Shown piece by piece: positions 14,600-22,500 of a stretch of DNA of 23,612 nt (positions are counted from its first letter, which is position 1; every line of letters starts with the position of its first letter). The notes under the pieces are model-generated. The model worked only from the letters and a program-made list of their open reading frames with translations, was not told the origin of the DNA and ran no database searches. Both the position numbers and the translations under genes were made by a program. The DNA is taken from assembly GCA_964352225.1 (NCBI GenBank), contig CAYGRM010000058.1:1-23612 (forward strand), given 5' to 3'. The stretch comes from CAJQQY01 sp964352225. GTDB lineage: Bacteria > Bacteroidota > Bacteroidia > Chitinophagales > Saprospiraceae.

Positions 14600-14947
14600 T
14601 TAGATACGTGGTAAGAATACAAAATTTGCTCCAAATTCGTCTATTACGAAAAGGCACAAAAATTCAGATGGGTTTTTATAAATTTTAGTAAATCGATTCA
14701 CTCGACTTTCTTCGATAACTTGCTTGGTAGAAAATTCTTCCAAAGTAGATAAATTGACCAACCATTCATTGGGTGTATTGATCTCATTTTTTAAAGAAAT
14801 GCCTAATTCAATGGGCTGCTTATGAAGAACAAAAATCGGATATTTTGAAATTTCTTGCTCTAAAACTGTATCAACTGCTTTTCCTAAAACAGCTTTGTAT
14901 GGGGAAATTATATTTTCTAATTTTTCGTAATTTCTTTCTTTTTCCAT
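14600..14947 (-). CDS. Hypothetical protein, 115 residues
   Basis: I do not recognise this family. It is a soluble protein without signal peptide or membrane segment, with a Glu/Lys-rich N-terminal half (MEKERNYEKLENIISPYK). The C-terminal half has an alternating hydrophobic pattern (FLCLFVIDEFGANFVFLPRI) that suggests a beta sheet, and the core has WLVNLSTLEEF. Base composition and codon use resemble the neighbours. It lies 80 nt after rlmD on the same strand, with no promoter box between, so read-through from rlmD is plausible. The 127-nt gap to the kinase gene holds repeat-like AT-rich words. The frame is uninterrupted and closely packed with neighbours, so I take it as real. Confidence 0.75.
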   Translation of the reverse strand: MEKERNYEKLENIISPYKAVLGKAVDTVLEQEISKYPIFVLHKQPIELGISLKNEINTPNEWLVNLSTLEEFSTKQVIEESRVNRFTKIYKNPSEFLCLFVIDEFGANFVFLPRI

Positions 14948-15027
14948 AGGTGCCTCGAAGCTCTTACTTCGAATTTTGATTATAAAATTAGGTCAAGGGT
15001 TGTTGGCATTTTGAGTGCTAACGACTT

Positions 15028-16455
15028 TTAAATATTTGTAAGAGACTGTTTTTTTAATTCCAAAAGAGCCACCGTCTCAATGTGAGGTGTTTGTGGAAAC
15101 ATATCCACCGCTTGCACTTTTTTTATATCGTATTTCTCTTTCAATAAATTCAAATCTCTTGCTTGGGTTGAAGGTTTACAACTTACATAAACAATTTTTG
15201 GTGCTTCCAATTGGAGCAACATCTCGACTACTTTTGGATGCATTCCTGCTCGTGGAGGATCGGTAATCACCACATCTGGCTTTCCATGTTTTTCAGAAAA
15301 TTCAGTAGTCAAAATATCTTTTACATCACCTGCATAAAAAACCGAATTAGTAATATTATTTCGTTCGCTATTTGCTTTGGCATCTTCGATGGCGGCTTCT
15401 ATTTCTTCGATACCAACAACTTGTTTACAATTTTCTGCAAGGTATAATCCGATACTTCCTAAACCGGTGTACAAATCGTAAACATTTTCCTCGCCTGATA
15501 GTTTTGCGAACTCTTTTACCACATCAAAAAGTCGAATAGCTTGCTTGGTATTCGTTTGGAAAAACGATTTTGGTCCGATCTCAAATTTCACTTTTCCTAA
15601 ATATTCTTCAATGGTTTCCTTACCAAAAAAGTGATTCATTTTTAAATCAAACCAAGAGTCATTTACTTTTTTATTTACTGTAAAATAGACACAAGTCAGC
15701 GAGGGATTTTTTTCCAAAACAGTATTTAAAAATGTATCAATTTTTTCTTGATTATCTTCTCCTACACTTAGCACTAACATCACTTCACCAGTAGTCGAAG
15801 TTCGAACGATCATGTTCCTTAGAAAACCCACATTTTTTCTGACATCATAAAAAGTCAAACCTTGCTCCAAAGCAATCTCCTTAATTGAATTCCTTAATGA
15901 ATTCGATGGTTCTGGTTGCAAGTGACATTTATTTATATTTAAAATTTTATCAAAAGCTCCCGCTCGATGAAATCCTAAAACATCTTCTTCATTGGAAATA
16001 TCGCTATTCAACTCTTCGTAGGTCAACCATCTTTTGTTGGAAAAAGAAAACTCTAATTTATTGCGATAAAAAGCAGTTTCTTCGCAGGGTAGAATGTCTC
16101 GAAATTCTTCAATTTCCACTTTACCAATTCGGCGTAAAGCATTGTCTACGATACCTTGTTTGAACTCTAATTGTTTGGCATATGGAATGTGTTGAAATTT
16201 GCAACCACCACAAGTTCCAAAGTGTTCGCAAAAAGGTTCAACACGATCTTCTGAATATTTTTTAATTTCTTTGACAGAACCTAAAAGGTAGCCTTTCCTT
16301 TTTTTATAAACTAAAACATCGACCACATCTCCTGGAGCAACATCTTCGACAAAGACGACTTGACCTTCTTCATTTTTCGCAACATATTTACCTCGGTCGG
16401 CTATGTCGATAATCGTTAGGTTTTCGATTAATTTCTTTTTAAATTTTCTTCCCAT
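15028..16455 (-). CDS. rlmD: 23S rRNA (uracil-C5)-methyltransferase, RlmD/RumA family
   Basis: This SAM-dependent enzyme methylates C5 of a uridine in 23S rRNA. It has 475 residues (E. coli RlmD 433). A TRAM RNA-binding domain spans about 5-65. The 4Fe-4S cluster cysteines are visible as C76, C82, C85 and a fourth near 179 (NKCHL), matching the CX5CX2C...C pattern. The methyltransferase domain shows DLYTGLGSIGLYLA (SAM binding), ITDPPRAGMHP, the catalytic nucleophile C426 in YVSCKPSTQARDL and the base E460 in HIETVALL. Which uridine is modified (747 or 1939) cannot be told from sequence alone; Gram-positive RlmCD does both. It follows RDD by 111 nt; that gap holds a palindromic element. Confidence 0.93.
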   Translation of the reverse strand: MGRKFKKKLIENLTIIDIADRGKYVAKNEEGQVVFVEDVAPGDVVDVLVYKKRKGYLLGSVKEIKKYSEDRVEPFCEHFGTCGGCKFQHIPYAKQLEFKQGIVDNALRRIGKVEIEEFRDILPCEETAFYRNKLEFSFSNKRWLTYEELNSDISNEEDVLGFHRAGAFDKILNINKCHLQPEPSNSLRNSIKEIALEQGLTFYDVRKNVGFLRNMIVRTSTTGEVMLVLSVGEDNQEKIDTFLNTVLEKNPSLTCVYFTVNKKVNDSWFDLKMNHFFGKETIEEYLGKVKFEIGPKSFFQTNTKQAIRLFDVVKEFAKLSGEENVYDLYTGLGSIGLYLAENCKQVVGIEEIEAAIEDAKANSERNNITNSVFYAGDVKDILTTEFSEKHGKPDVVITDPPRAGMHPKVVEMLLQLEAPKIVYVSCKPSTQARDLNLLKEKYDIKKVQAVDMFPQTPHIETVALLELKKQSLTNI

Positions 16456-16515
16456 TTATCCTTTCTCTTCTTTTGTAAATGTATTGTTGTGTGAAAATAC
16501 TTCTTGCTTTTTGAA

Positions 16516-16557
16516 CGACTTGGAAAGTCGTTTTACGAGTGACGATTTAGAAAATCG
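16516..16557 (-). repeat. Two-hairpin palindromic element directly after the RDD gene (copy 2)
   Basis: CGACTT-GGA-AAGTCG (16516-16530) and CGATTT-AGA-AAATCG (16543-16557) are two perfect 6-bp stems with 3-nt loops, linked by TTTTACGAGTGA. Layout, linker and orientation match the element after atpG (141-181). The fourth stem position differs (C-G against T-A) with both sides changed together. It begins about 9 nt after the RDD stop codon on the minus strand. Confidence 0.85.
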
Positions 16558-16566
16558 TTTTACGCT

Positions 16567-17307
16567 TTATCGAGTTAAAACTATATAATCTCGAATTAAG
16601 GTTTTTAAAAATTCAATTTTATTAGGAGGCATTTTTTCTAAATCTAATTCATCTTTTAATCTCACCACTAAATCGTCCACCACTTCTCGATGAGCTTGAT
16701 TTCGATATAACCTGGAACGGGTAATGATTGATTTTATCAACAACATATCCTGCTCACTCAATTTTCGAACATCAGGAAACTGAGGTTCGTAATCTTCAAT
16801 TGAATTGATTTTCAAAATATCTTCTAACCGAAACCTTAGATTAAATCGAACTCGAATCACCGTTGTATTGGCGGTCAAATCTCCCAGTCGTTGACTTTTT
16901 GCAGAAGAACTAATTAGTAAATTCGCCACCACCCCAAACGAAAATAAAATATCAATAATGTAAAAAACCGATCGTAGTAGATACTCACTTAGTCCAGGCT
17001 CTTGTCCATCCAAACGAACTACTTTTATTCCCACAGCTTTCTTTCCCCACGATTGTCCATCTGCAATTATTTCAGAAAACAACTGATAAAAAACAAAAAA
17101 ACTAAACAACACTACAGCTCTCAACGCATAACTTTCTACATTCAAAAAGATGTCTCGAAATCCAACATTCAACGTAAAATAGAGAATTGAAAAAGAGACA
17201 TATACTATTACAAAATCAATAAAAAATGCCAAAATGCGTTCCCGCAAAGTAGCGAGCTCGTACTCAATGGTAACGTTTTGTGTGGTTCTAATATCTATTG
17301 TTTTCAT
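16567..17307 (-). CDS. RDD family membrane protein
   Basis: A 246-residue inner-membrane protein of unknown biochemical role. The N-terminal two thirds carry the RDD pattern: R24 and D31 in LRERILAFFIDFVIVYV at the first membrane helix, further hydrophobic helices around 64-82 and 108-130, and the conserved GQSWGKKAVGIKVV and SQRLGDLTANTTVIR. The last 85 residues are soluble and helical. It is divergent from the SpoIIM gene across 179 nt. This RDD/SpoIIM arrangement is typical of Bacteroidota clusters with DUF4129, DUF4350, MoxR and DUF58 genes. Some RDD proteins have been linked to ion transport or stress, but no function can be read from this sequence. Confidence 0.9.
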   Translation of the reverse strand: MKTIDIRTTQNVTIEYELATLRERILAFFIDFVIVYVSFSILYFTLNVGFRDIFLNVESYALRAVVLFSFFVFYQLFSEIIADGQSWGKKAVGIKVVRLDGQEPGLSEYLLRSVFYIIDILFSFGVVANLLISSSAKSQRLGDLTANTTVIRVRFNLRFRLEDILKINSIEDYEPQFPDVRKLSEQDMLLIKSIITRSRLYRNQAHREVVDDLVVRLKDELDLEKMPPNKIEFLKTLIRDYIVLTR

Positions 17308-17486
17308 ATTACCTTACTTCTGTTAGTCTTGATTATCCATACGACAATCTTTAAATTTTGTAATGAAGTACAAAAATGTGGATTTTTGTTAATATTTTTA
17401 GGTTTAAATGACATTAAAGAATAATTTACGTTTAAAACATAAATGCCTTAATGTTATTGTTTTAAAAATCTTCATATTTATAAGCT
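17308..17486. promoter_or_regulatory. Divergent spacer between RDD and SpoIIM genes
   Basis: This 179-nt AT-rich spacer must hold promoters for both directions, but I find no exact TAnnTTTG box on either strand. The nearest is TACGTTTA on the plus strand around 17428. An inverted repeat ACATTAA (17411-17417) / TTAATGT (17448-17454) is perfect over 7 bp with a spacer of 30 nt and could be an operator or chance. No reading frame of note lies here. Confidence 0.4.
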
Positions 17487-19418
17487 ATGCGTGAAACAAG
17501 TTTCATCAAACAAAATAAAGAAAAGTGGAAGGAATTTGAACAAGATCTCGACCAAGAGAATGTTGATCCTGACAAAATGAGTGACCTCTTCATCCAAATC
17601 ACCGATGACCTTTCCTACTCTCGCACATTTTACCCTAACCGTTCGGTGAGAGTTTATTTAAATAACATAGCTCAACAGATTTTTTATTCTATTTATAAAA
17701 ATAGGAAAACACAACTTGGACGTTTTGCCAATTTTTGGACACATGAATTGCCTTATGTTGTTTGGGAATCTCGACGAGAATTTCGATTAGCATTTTGGGT
17801 TTTTATGTTAGCTTTTGGAATTGGAATGTTGTCATGTGCAATGGATGCAGAATTTCCAAGAATCGTTTTAGGAGATGATTATGTGAATATGACGATTGAG
17901 AATATTGAGTCGGGTGATCCAATGGCAGTATACAAACAAAGAGGCGAATTAGGTATGTCGGTTGGGATTACGATCAATAATTTATGGGTGGCATTTCAGA
18001 CGTTTGCATTAGGTGTATTTTTCGCACTAGGTACTTTATTTTATTTGGTAAAAAATGCCATCATGGTGGGTGCCTTCCAATACTTTTTCTACGAGCAAGG
18101 TGTTTTCCTTGAGTCTTTTTTGACCATTTGGATTCATGGTACTTTAGAAATTTCAGCGATTGTAATTGCAGCTGCCGCAGGACTCACCATGGGTAAAGGT
18201 TTAGTTTTCCCAGGAACGTTAACTCGAATGCAGGCTTTCCAAATTTCAGCACGACGAGGCGTAAAAATCATGATGGGAATTGTTCCAATTTTCATCATCG
18301 CTGGATTTTTGGAAGGATATCTAACTCGACAAACTGAAACTCCAGACATCGTTCGAGGGCTATTTATTTTTGCTTGTTTAGCATTTGTCATTTTATATTT
18401 TTGGTGGTTGCCCAATAAAAGAGGAAAAGAAGGATTATTGATTCCCCCAAAAGAAGGTCGGCTTCCTGCAGACAACAATCAGTTAATTGATTTTACTCGA
18501 ATCAAATCTTCAGGAGAAGTATTTTCTGATGTTTTTGTTTTTTATAAAAAAAACATTCTCGGCATTGGAGGATTAGCAATAGCGAGTGCATTGTTCTATT
18601 CAGGAATGGTTTTCAGTTTTACGCCTGATGCCCCGACCGATTTATTTTCATTTCCTCAAACGAATATGGAACGTGGAAATGAATATATTTCAATATTTGA
18701 ATATCTCATTTATAAATTCTTGGCGTACATAGGAGTATTACACAGTTTTTTTGTCAATGAAGCAGTTCCATTTTTAATCATTTTAAATACGTTTATTTTT
18801 TCATGTTTGACTTTTGTGAGTTTTACTTACTTGATAAAAACATCTGAAAAAGGAGAAGAACTTGAAGAAGAAAAATCTGCAAAAACGACGATGCATCATG
18901 TTTTGAATTTTGCAAAAATAGCAGCGGTAATTCTTACTATGAATTTATTTTTGATGACGAGTGATTGGTACACCGTTGTTCTAATTATTCCAATTGCATT
19001 TCCAGTTTTGATCTTATGGATGTATATAATGTGTAAGGAAAATATTGGACTCATCACAGGTCTTGGTAGAACATTCCAATTGCTCAGCGGTTCTTTTGGT
19101 AAATTATTGGGGACTTACTTATTGACATTGACGCTTGGAATCTCCTTTTTTATGATTACAGATACTTCTTTGATTTGGATTTATATCAAATTAGTCAGTA
19201 TGAATTTAGTATTGACTCAAGACTTGATGGATCAATTTGCAGTAATTTCTTTGACGTTTATTTCGACAGCAGTTTTGTATTTGATTTATCCATTATTAAT
19301 AAGTGGAGTTGGATTATTATATCATACGCTTTTGGAAATCAAAGAGGCTCCTACTTTGAAAAAGCGAATTCAAAATATTGGTAACGCTAGAGTAATTCAG
19401 GGGATGATTAGGGAGTAA
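17487..19418 (+). CDS. SpoIIM-like membrane protein with extra C-terminal membrane domain
   Basis: A 643-residue multi-pass membrane protein. Residues about 1-310 form a SpoIIM-type domain: a soluble helical N-terminus (RTFYPNRSVRVYLNNIAQQI at 46-65), membrane helix 101-117, then the conserved core ITINNLWVAFQTFALGVF (161-178) and IWIHGTLEISAI (214-225, with H217 and E221). Residues about 310-643 add several more hydrophobic helices and a charged loop (EKGEELEEEKSAK). SpoIIM proteins in related bacteria are about 320-330 residues, so this looks like a fusion of SpoIIM with a second membrane protein of unknown family. Despite its name the family occurs in many non-sporulating bacteria. The start at 17487 gives the expected MRETSFIKQNKEKW. 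Confidence 0.9.
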   Translation: MRETSFIKQNKEKWKEFEQDLDQENVDPDKMSDLFIQITDDLSYSRTFYPNRSVRVYLNNIAQQIFYSIYKNRKTQLGRFANFWTHELPYVVWESRREFRLAFWVFMLAFGIGMLSCAMDAEFPRIVLGDDYVNMTIENIESGDPMAVYKQRGELGMSVGITINNLWVAFQTFALGVFFALGTLFYLVKNAIMVGAFQYFFYEQGVFLESFLTIWIHGTLEISAIVIAAAAGLTMGKGLVFPGTLTRMQAFQISARRGVKIMMGIVPIFIIAGFLEGYLTRQTETPDIVRGLFIFACLAFVILYFWWLPNKRGKEGLLIPPKEGRLPADNNQLIDFTRIKSSGEVFSDVFVFYKKNILGIGGLAIASALFYSGMVFSFTPDAPTDLFSFPQTNMERGNEYISIFEYLIYKFLAYIGVLHSFFVNEAVPFLIILNTFIFSCLTFVSFTYLIKTSEKGEELEEEKSAKTTMHHVLNFAKIAAVILTMNLFLMTSDWYTVVLIIPIAFPVLILWMYIMCKENIGLITGLGRTFQLLSGSFGKLLGTYLLTLTLGISFFMITDTSLIWIYIKLVSMNLVLTQDLMDQFAVISLTFISTAVLYLIYPLLISGVGLLYHTLLEIKEAPTLKKRIQNIGNARVIQGMIRE

Positions 19419-19423
19419 GAATG

Positions 19424-19465
19424 TTTGACGTTTGACGATGGACGTTTTACGTTTTACGTTTTACA
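19424..19465 (+). repeat. Six tandem heptamers (TTTGACG / TTTTACG) between SpoIIM and DUF4129 genes
   Basis: Six 7-base units lie head to tail: TTTGACG twice, ATGGACG, TTTTACG twice, TTTTACA. The array fills about half of the 91-nt spacer. The core word CGTTTTACG also occurs in the palindromic element at 16516-16563. The units resemble a -7 box with one mismatch (TACGTTTT), but I do not claim a promoter. Confidence 0.85.
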
Positions 19466-19509
19466 GGCTATGATGATTTTATTTTAAAATAGAGCTAAAA
19501 AGTATTTAG

Positions 19510-20316
19510 ATGTTTAATTTTTTTAAAACAAAAAATAGCGTGTTGACAAAATCCATTTGGATGATGTTGCTAGTATTTGTTTGTTCCAATTTGGCTTTTT
19601 CTTTTCAAAATTCTTCCCCAAGAGAAGATTATTTGCAAAGTGAATTTACTGAGAAAAAACTTAGCGAATCAACTTGGTCAGATGCGAAAGCAGGACTTGA
19701 TTATAGCAACCATAAAACAAATAAAAAGAAAAAAAGTGCTGATCCCAATGAGCCAGTAGATGATGGTGATTATTCAGATGCCGTGGAGGAAGATGAATCT
19801 GCACTTCCTATAGTGAGTGATTTTTGGAGTGGATTTTTTAAGTTTTTATTCATTGCCATGGCTGTAATTATTTTGGCATTTATCATTGCGAATATGGTAG
19901 GAGCTGAAGGTTGGGCATTGGCGCCTAGTAATAAAAAAATAAAACCACAAGCTGCTATTCCTATTACCTTGGAAAATATCGAAGAGCGAATTCATGAGTC
20001 AGACTTAGATCGATATATTCGAGAAGCTTTGGAAAAAGAAAATTATCCGATGGCAGTTCGATTGTATTACTTAGCTATCATTAAAGAATTGTCTTTGAAA
20101 AAATGGATCAAATGGAAAAAAGATAAAACGAATCGAGATTATATTCGAGAGTTGAGTACAACGGATTGGTATCCGAATTTTAGAAATGTAACTACCATGT
20201 TTGAAAAAGTATGGTATGGCAAAAAAGAATTAGGAGGAATTGATTTTAGATCGAGTGTTCAACCTCTATTTCAAAACTTACTCAAAGAAACTCAACAAGC
20301 AAAAAAGAAAATTTAA
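19510..20316 (+). CDS. DUF4129 domain membrane protein
   Basis: A 268-residue protein with two hydrophobic segments and a soluble C-terminal domain. Residues 14-32 (KSIWMMLLVFVCSNLAFSF) are a signal peptide or anchor, and the middle is polar and acidic (about 38-100). A membrane helix spans about 110-130, and residues about 158-262 match DUF4129: AVRLYYLAIIKELSLKKWIKW, then DKTNRDYIREL and FRNVTTMFEKVWYG. This domain is a regular partner of MoxR/DUF58 loci. It sits between SpoIIM and DUF4350 genes on the same strand, 27 nt before the latter. By topology the DUF4129 domain should face the cytoplasm. No enzymatic motif is visible. Confidence 0.88.
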   Translation: MFNFFKTKNSVLTKSIWMMLLVFVCSNLAFSFQNSSPREDYLQSEFTEKKLSESTWSDAKAGLDYSNHKTNKKKKSADPNEPVDDGDYSDAVEEDESALPIVSDFWSGFFKFLFIAMAVIILAFIIANMVGAEGWALAPSNKKIKPQAAIPITLENIEERIHESDLDRYIREALEKENYPMAVRLYYLAIIKELSLKKWIKWKKDKTNRDYIRELSTTDWYPNFRNVTTMFEKVWYGKKELGGIDFRSSVQPLFQNLLKETQQAKKKI

Positions 20317-20343
20317 AACTAAAAAATATTTAATTAGTCAGTC

Positions 20344-21633
20344 ATGACAGATAAAAAACCATTTTACATTTTAGGAGTTGCTGCAGCGGTCTTGTTATTG
20401 CTTTTTATATTTTTGGGAAGTGGTGGGAGTAATTTTGATTGGTCAGAAAATTACGAAGCGGAAAGCAAAGAACCTTATGGAAGTTTTGTCATTCATGAAG
20501 TATTGAGTGACTATTTCCCCAATAATAATTTCACAGAAATCAAGGAAGGCCTTTTCGAAGAATTACCAACTTCAATTGATGTCAAAAGTAATTATGTCTT
20601 CATTGGAGAAAGTATGTTTTTAGATTCTGCAGATGTAGTGAGTTTATTAAATTATGTTCGAGAAGGGAATACTGCATTTATTTCGAGCAAGACGATTCCG
20701 TTTGATTTGATGTTTGAATTGTACTATGAAGAATGTAATTATGAACCTTGGGATGACTATGCTACACTCACCGATACGACAGTTAATCTAAATTTTTCAC
20801 ATAGACAATTACAAGATGAAAAAGGTTTCTCTTTCAAGTATTTAGATGAAAACAAACCTGCAGCTTATGGTTGGAATTATATTGACAGCGCATATTTTTG
20901 TGAAGAGCCTCACAGTATGATTCAGTTAGGAACTATTAACAATCAAGTTAATTTCGCAAAAAAAGAGTATGGATTCAATGGTGGAGCATTCTATTTGCAT
21001 ACGACTCCAATGAATTTTACTAATCTTCATTTGTTACCAAAAAATGGAATCACCTATGCTAACAAAGTTTTTTCTCACTTAAATGAAGGTGATATATACT
21101 GGGATGAATATAGTCGAGTTGGCGAAGGATTTGGGCGAGCTTATAATCGTAGACAAGGTGGAAATGCAGGTAATCGAACCATTGCTTCCGAGGAATCTTT
21201 AAAATATATTTTAGCTCAACCAAGTTTGGCTTGGGCATGGTATTTAATGATTGGAATGGGGTTTTTGTATTTGTTTTTTAGAGCAAAAAGAAAGCAACGA
21301 ATCATTCCAGTTTTGGAACAAAATGAAAATACTTCTTTCGAATTTATCTCTACGATTGGTCGATTATACTTTTTGCAAAATGATCATAAAAAATTATGTC
21401 AGCAAAAAATGAAGTTATTCTATGCATACATCCGAGATCGATATAATCTTAATACGACAAAAGTTGATGATGAATTTATGCAAAAATTGATTGCCAAATC
21501 TGAAGTCCCTTCACCAGTTTTAGCAAAGATTTTTGATTTTTATAAAAACATTAAGTCCTCACCGTTTGTTTCCGAACAAACATTGATTGAGTTTCATTTA
21601 CGGATGGATGAGTTTTACAAAAATTGTAAATAG
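20344..21633 (+). CDS. DUF4350 domain membrane protein
   Basis: A 429-residue protein with an N-terminal membrane helix (about 7-24, FYILGVAAAVLLLLFIFLG), a large extracytoplasmic domain and a second helix at about 295-313 (LAWAWYLMIGMGFLYLFF). A cytoplasmic tail of about 115 residues follows. The segment YGSFVIHEVLSDYFP at 45-59, followed by a Rossmann-like stretch (YVFIGESMFLD, LLNYVREGNTAFISS), is the DUF4350 core, related to the GATase-like fold seen in ABC-transporter accessory proteins. The basic tail after 313 (RAKRKQR) fits the inside. It closes the SpoIIM/DUF4129/DUF4350 unit. Where relatives usually continue with MoxR and DUF58 genes, rhomboid genes follow here. Confidence 0.88.
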   Translation: MTDKKPFYILGVAAAVLLLLFIFLGSGGSNFDWSENYEAESKEPYGSFVIHEVLSDYFPNNNFTEIKEGLFEELPTSIDVKSNYVFIGESMFLDSADVVSLLNYVREGNTAFISSKTIPFDLMFELYYEECNYEPWDDYATLTDTTVNLNFSHRQLQDEKGFSFKYLDENKPAAYGWNYIDSAYFCEEPHSMIQLGTINNQVNFAKKEYGFNGGAFYLHTTPMNFTNLHLLPKNGITYANKVFSHLNEGDIYWDEYSRVGEGFGRAYNRRQGGNAGNRTIASEESLKYILAQPSLAWAWYLMIGMGFLYLFFRAKRKQRIIPVLEQNENTSFEFISTIGRLYFLQNDHKKLCQQKMKLFYAYIRDRYNLNTTKVDDEFMQKLIAKSEVPSPVLAKIFDFYKNIKSSPFVSEQTLIEFHLRMDEFYKNCK

Positions 21634-21710
21634 GAAATAGGAAGCAGGTGTGAGGTTGATCGCTTCGCTCTCGGACAGGTGTCAGGTGCTTTTATACCCT
21701 TGACCTTTAA
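21634..21710. repeat. Spacer of AGGTGT-like words after the DUF4350 gene
   Basis: The 165-nt gap before the first rhomboid gene opens with repeated words: ATAGGAAATAGGAAGCAGG, then AGGTGTGAGG, GATCGCTTCGCTCTCGGA, and CAGGTGTCAGGTGC. It is much richer in G+C than the surrounding spacers. It encodes nothing convincing on either strand. The remaining part (about 21710-21798) is plain AT-rich sequence. Confidence 0.6.
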
Positions 21711-21798
21711 CTTCTTTTCCTCGTCGAAATACCTTCCTCGTTTTTCCCAAAAATGATTACCTTTCACAACATTTCTTGAAAAAAAGTTTAGTAAATAT

Positions 21799-22410
21799 AT
21801 GATGCGATTAACGGATGTCGTCAAGAATTTAATTATCACAAATGTGATACTATTTATTGTCACTATGATGATAATGCCTCAAATAAGTGGTTGGTTAATA
21901 TTTCATTATCCTGGAGCAAATTACGATGGGATTGGATTCCAACCTTTACAAATAGTAACACACATGTTTATGCATGGGTCAATTATGCATATTCTATTTA
22001 ATATGGTAATGTTAGCTTTTCTTGGGCCACCGCTGGAAATGACATGGGGGCCAAAAAGGTTTCTATTTTTCTATCTTTTCGCAGGATTTGGAGCTCTCGC
22101 TCTTCATGTAATTGTCAATTATATTGAAATTCAAAATGGAGGTGCTCCAGGATTAGTATTAGGTGCCTCAGGCGCGGTGATGGGAACGCTTGTTGGATTT
22201 GGTTATAATTTTCCAAATCAACAAATGCGATTACTTTTCCCCCCTATTACCCTAACCGCTAAACAATTAGCAATTGGTTATATTGCTCTTGATTTAGGAA
22301 TGGGAATATTTGGAAGTGATACAGGTATTGCTCATTTTGCCCACCTTGGAGGAGCATTATTTGGTTTTCTGCTAATCCAATATTGGAACAAATTCGGCTC
22401 ACGCTTGTAA
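21799..22410 (+). CDS. Rhomboid family intramembrane serine protease, short form
   Basis: This protein cleaves membrane proteins within the bilayer. The 203-residue protein is a minimal rhomboid of about six membrane helices. The catalytic dyad is intact: S124 in the GASGAVMG motif and H182 in HFAHLGGALFG. The oxyanion-side residues H64 and N68 (HGSIMHILFNMVML) and the loop-1 pattern around W83 are also present. The start is one of two adjacent ATG codons (21799 or 21802). It lies 165 nt after the DUF4350 gene and 186 nt before a second rhomboid of different length. The natural substrate is unknown. No extra cytoplasmic domain is present. Confidence 0.94.
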   Translation: MMRLTDVVKNLIITNVILFIVTMMIMPQISGWLIFHYPGANYDGIGFQPLQIVTHMFMHGSIMHILFNMVMLAFLGPPLEMTWGPKRFLFFYLFAGFGALALHVIVNYIEIQNGGAPGLVLGASGAVMGTLVGFGYNFPNQQMRLLFPPITLTAKQLAIGYIALDLGMGIFGSDTGIAHFAHLGGALFGFLLIQYWNKFGSRL

Positions 22411-22429
22411 TTTGTTTTTAAAACAAATT
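22409..22429. repeat. AT-rich palindrome overlapping the stop codon of the first rhomboid gene
   Basis: AATTTGTTTT and AAAACAAATT are perfect reverse complements around one central T; the flanks TTG/CAA extend the pairing. The left arm starts within the TAA stop codon. No T run follows on the plus strand, so it would be a weak terminator at best. Confidence 0.45.
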
Positions 22430-22492
22430 GCAACTCATTTCAAAAATGAATGTTAGAATAAAGATGCCTTTTAAAAACCAGCAATTTAAAAA

Positions 22493-22500
22493 TACATTTG
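22493..22500 (+). promoter_or_regulatory. Probable -7 box of the second rhomboid gene
   Basis: TACATTTG matches TAnnTTTG exactly and lies about 97 nt before the start codon. A T-rich TTTT stands about 20 nt upstream, near the expected -33 position, though not an exact TTTG. Together with the 186-nt gap this suggests the second rhomboid gene can be transcribed separately. Confidence 0.5.

Noticed and set aside
18134..18478. Minus-strand open frame of 114 codons inside the SpoIIM gene
   Set aside because: It is opposite the conserved SpoIIM core; no domain or start context supports it.
19424..19465. CRISPR-like array
   Set aside because: The units are 7 bases with no spacers, so this is a simple tandem repeat, not a CRISPR.
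21695..21702. TACCCTTG as a -7 box for the first rhomboid gene
   Set aside because: It has one mismatch to TAnnTTTG, no -33 partner, and is far from the start; too weak to list as a promoter.
21615..21863. Minus-strand frame of 82 codons across the spacer before the first rhomboid gene
   Set aside because: It overlaps both neighbouring genes and encodes low-complexity sequence derived from the spacer repeats.
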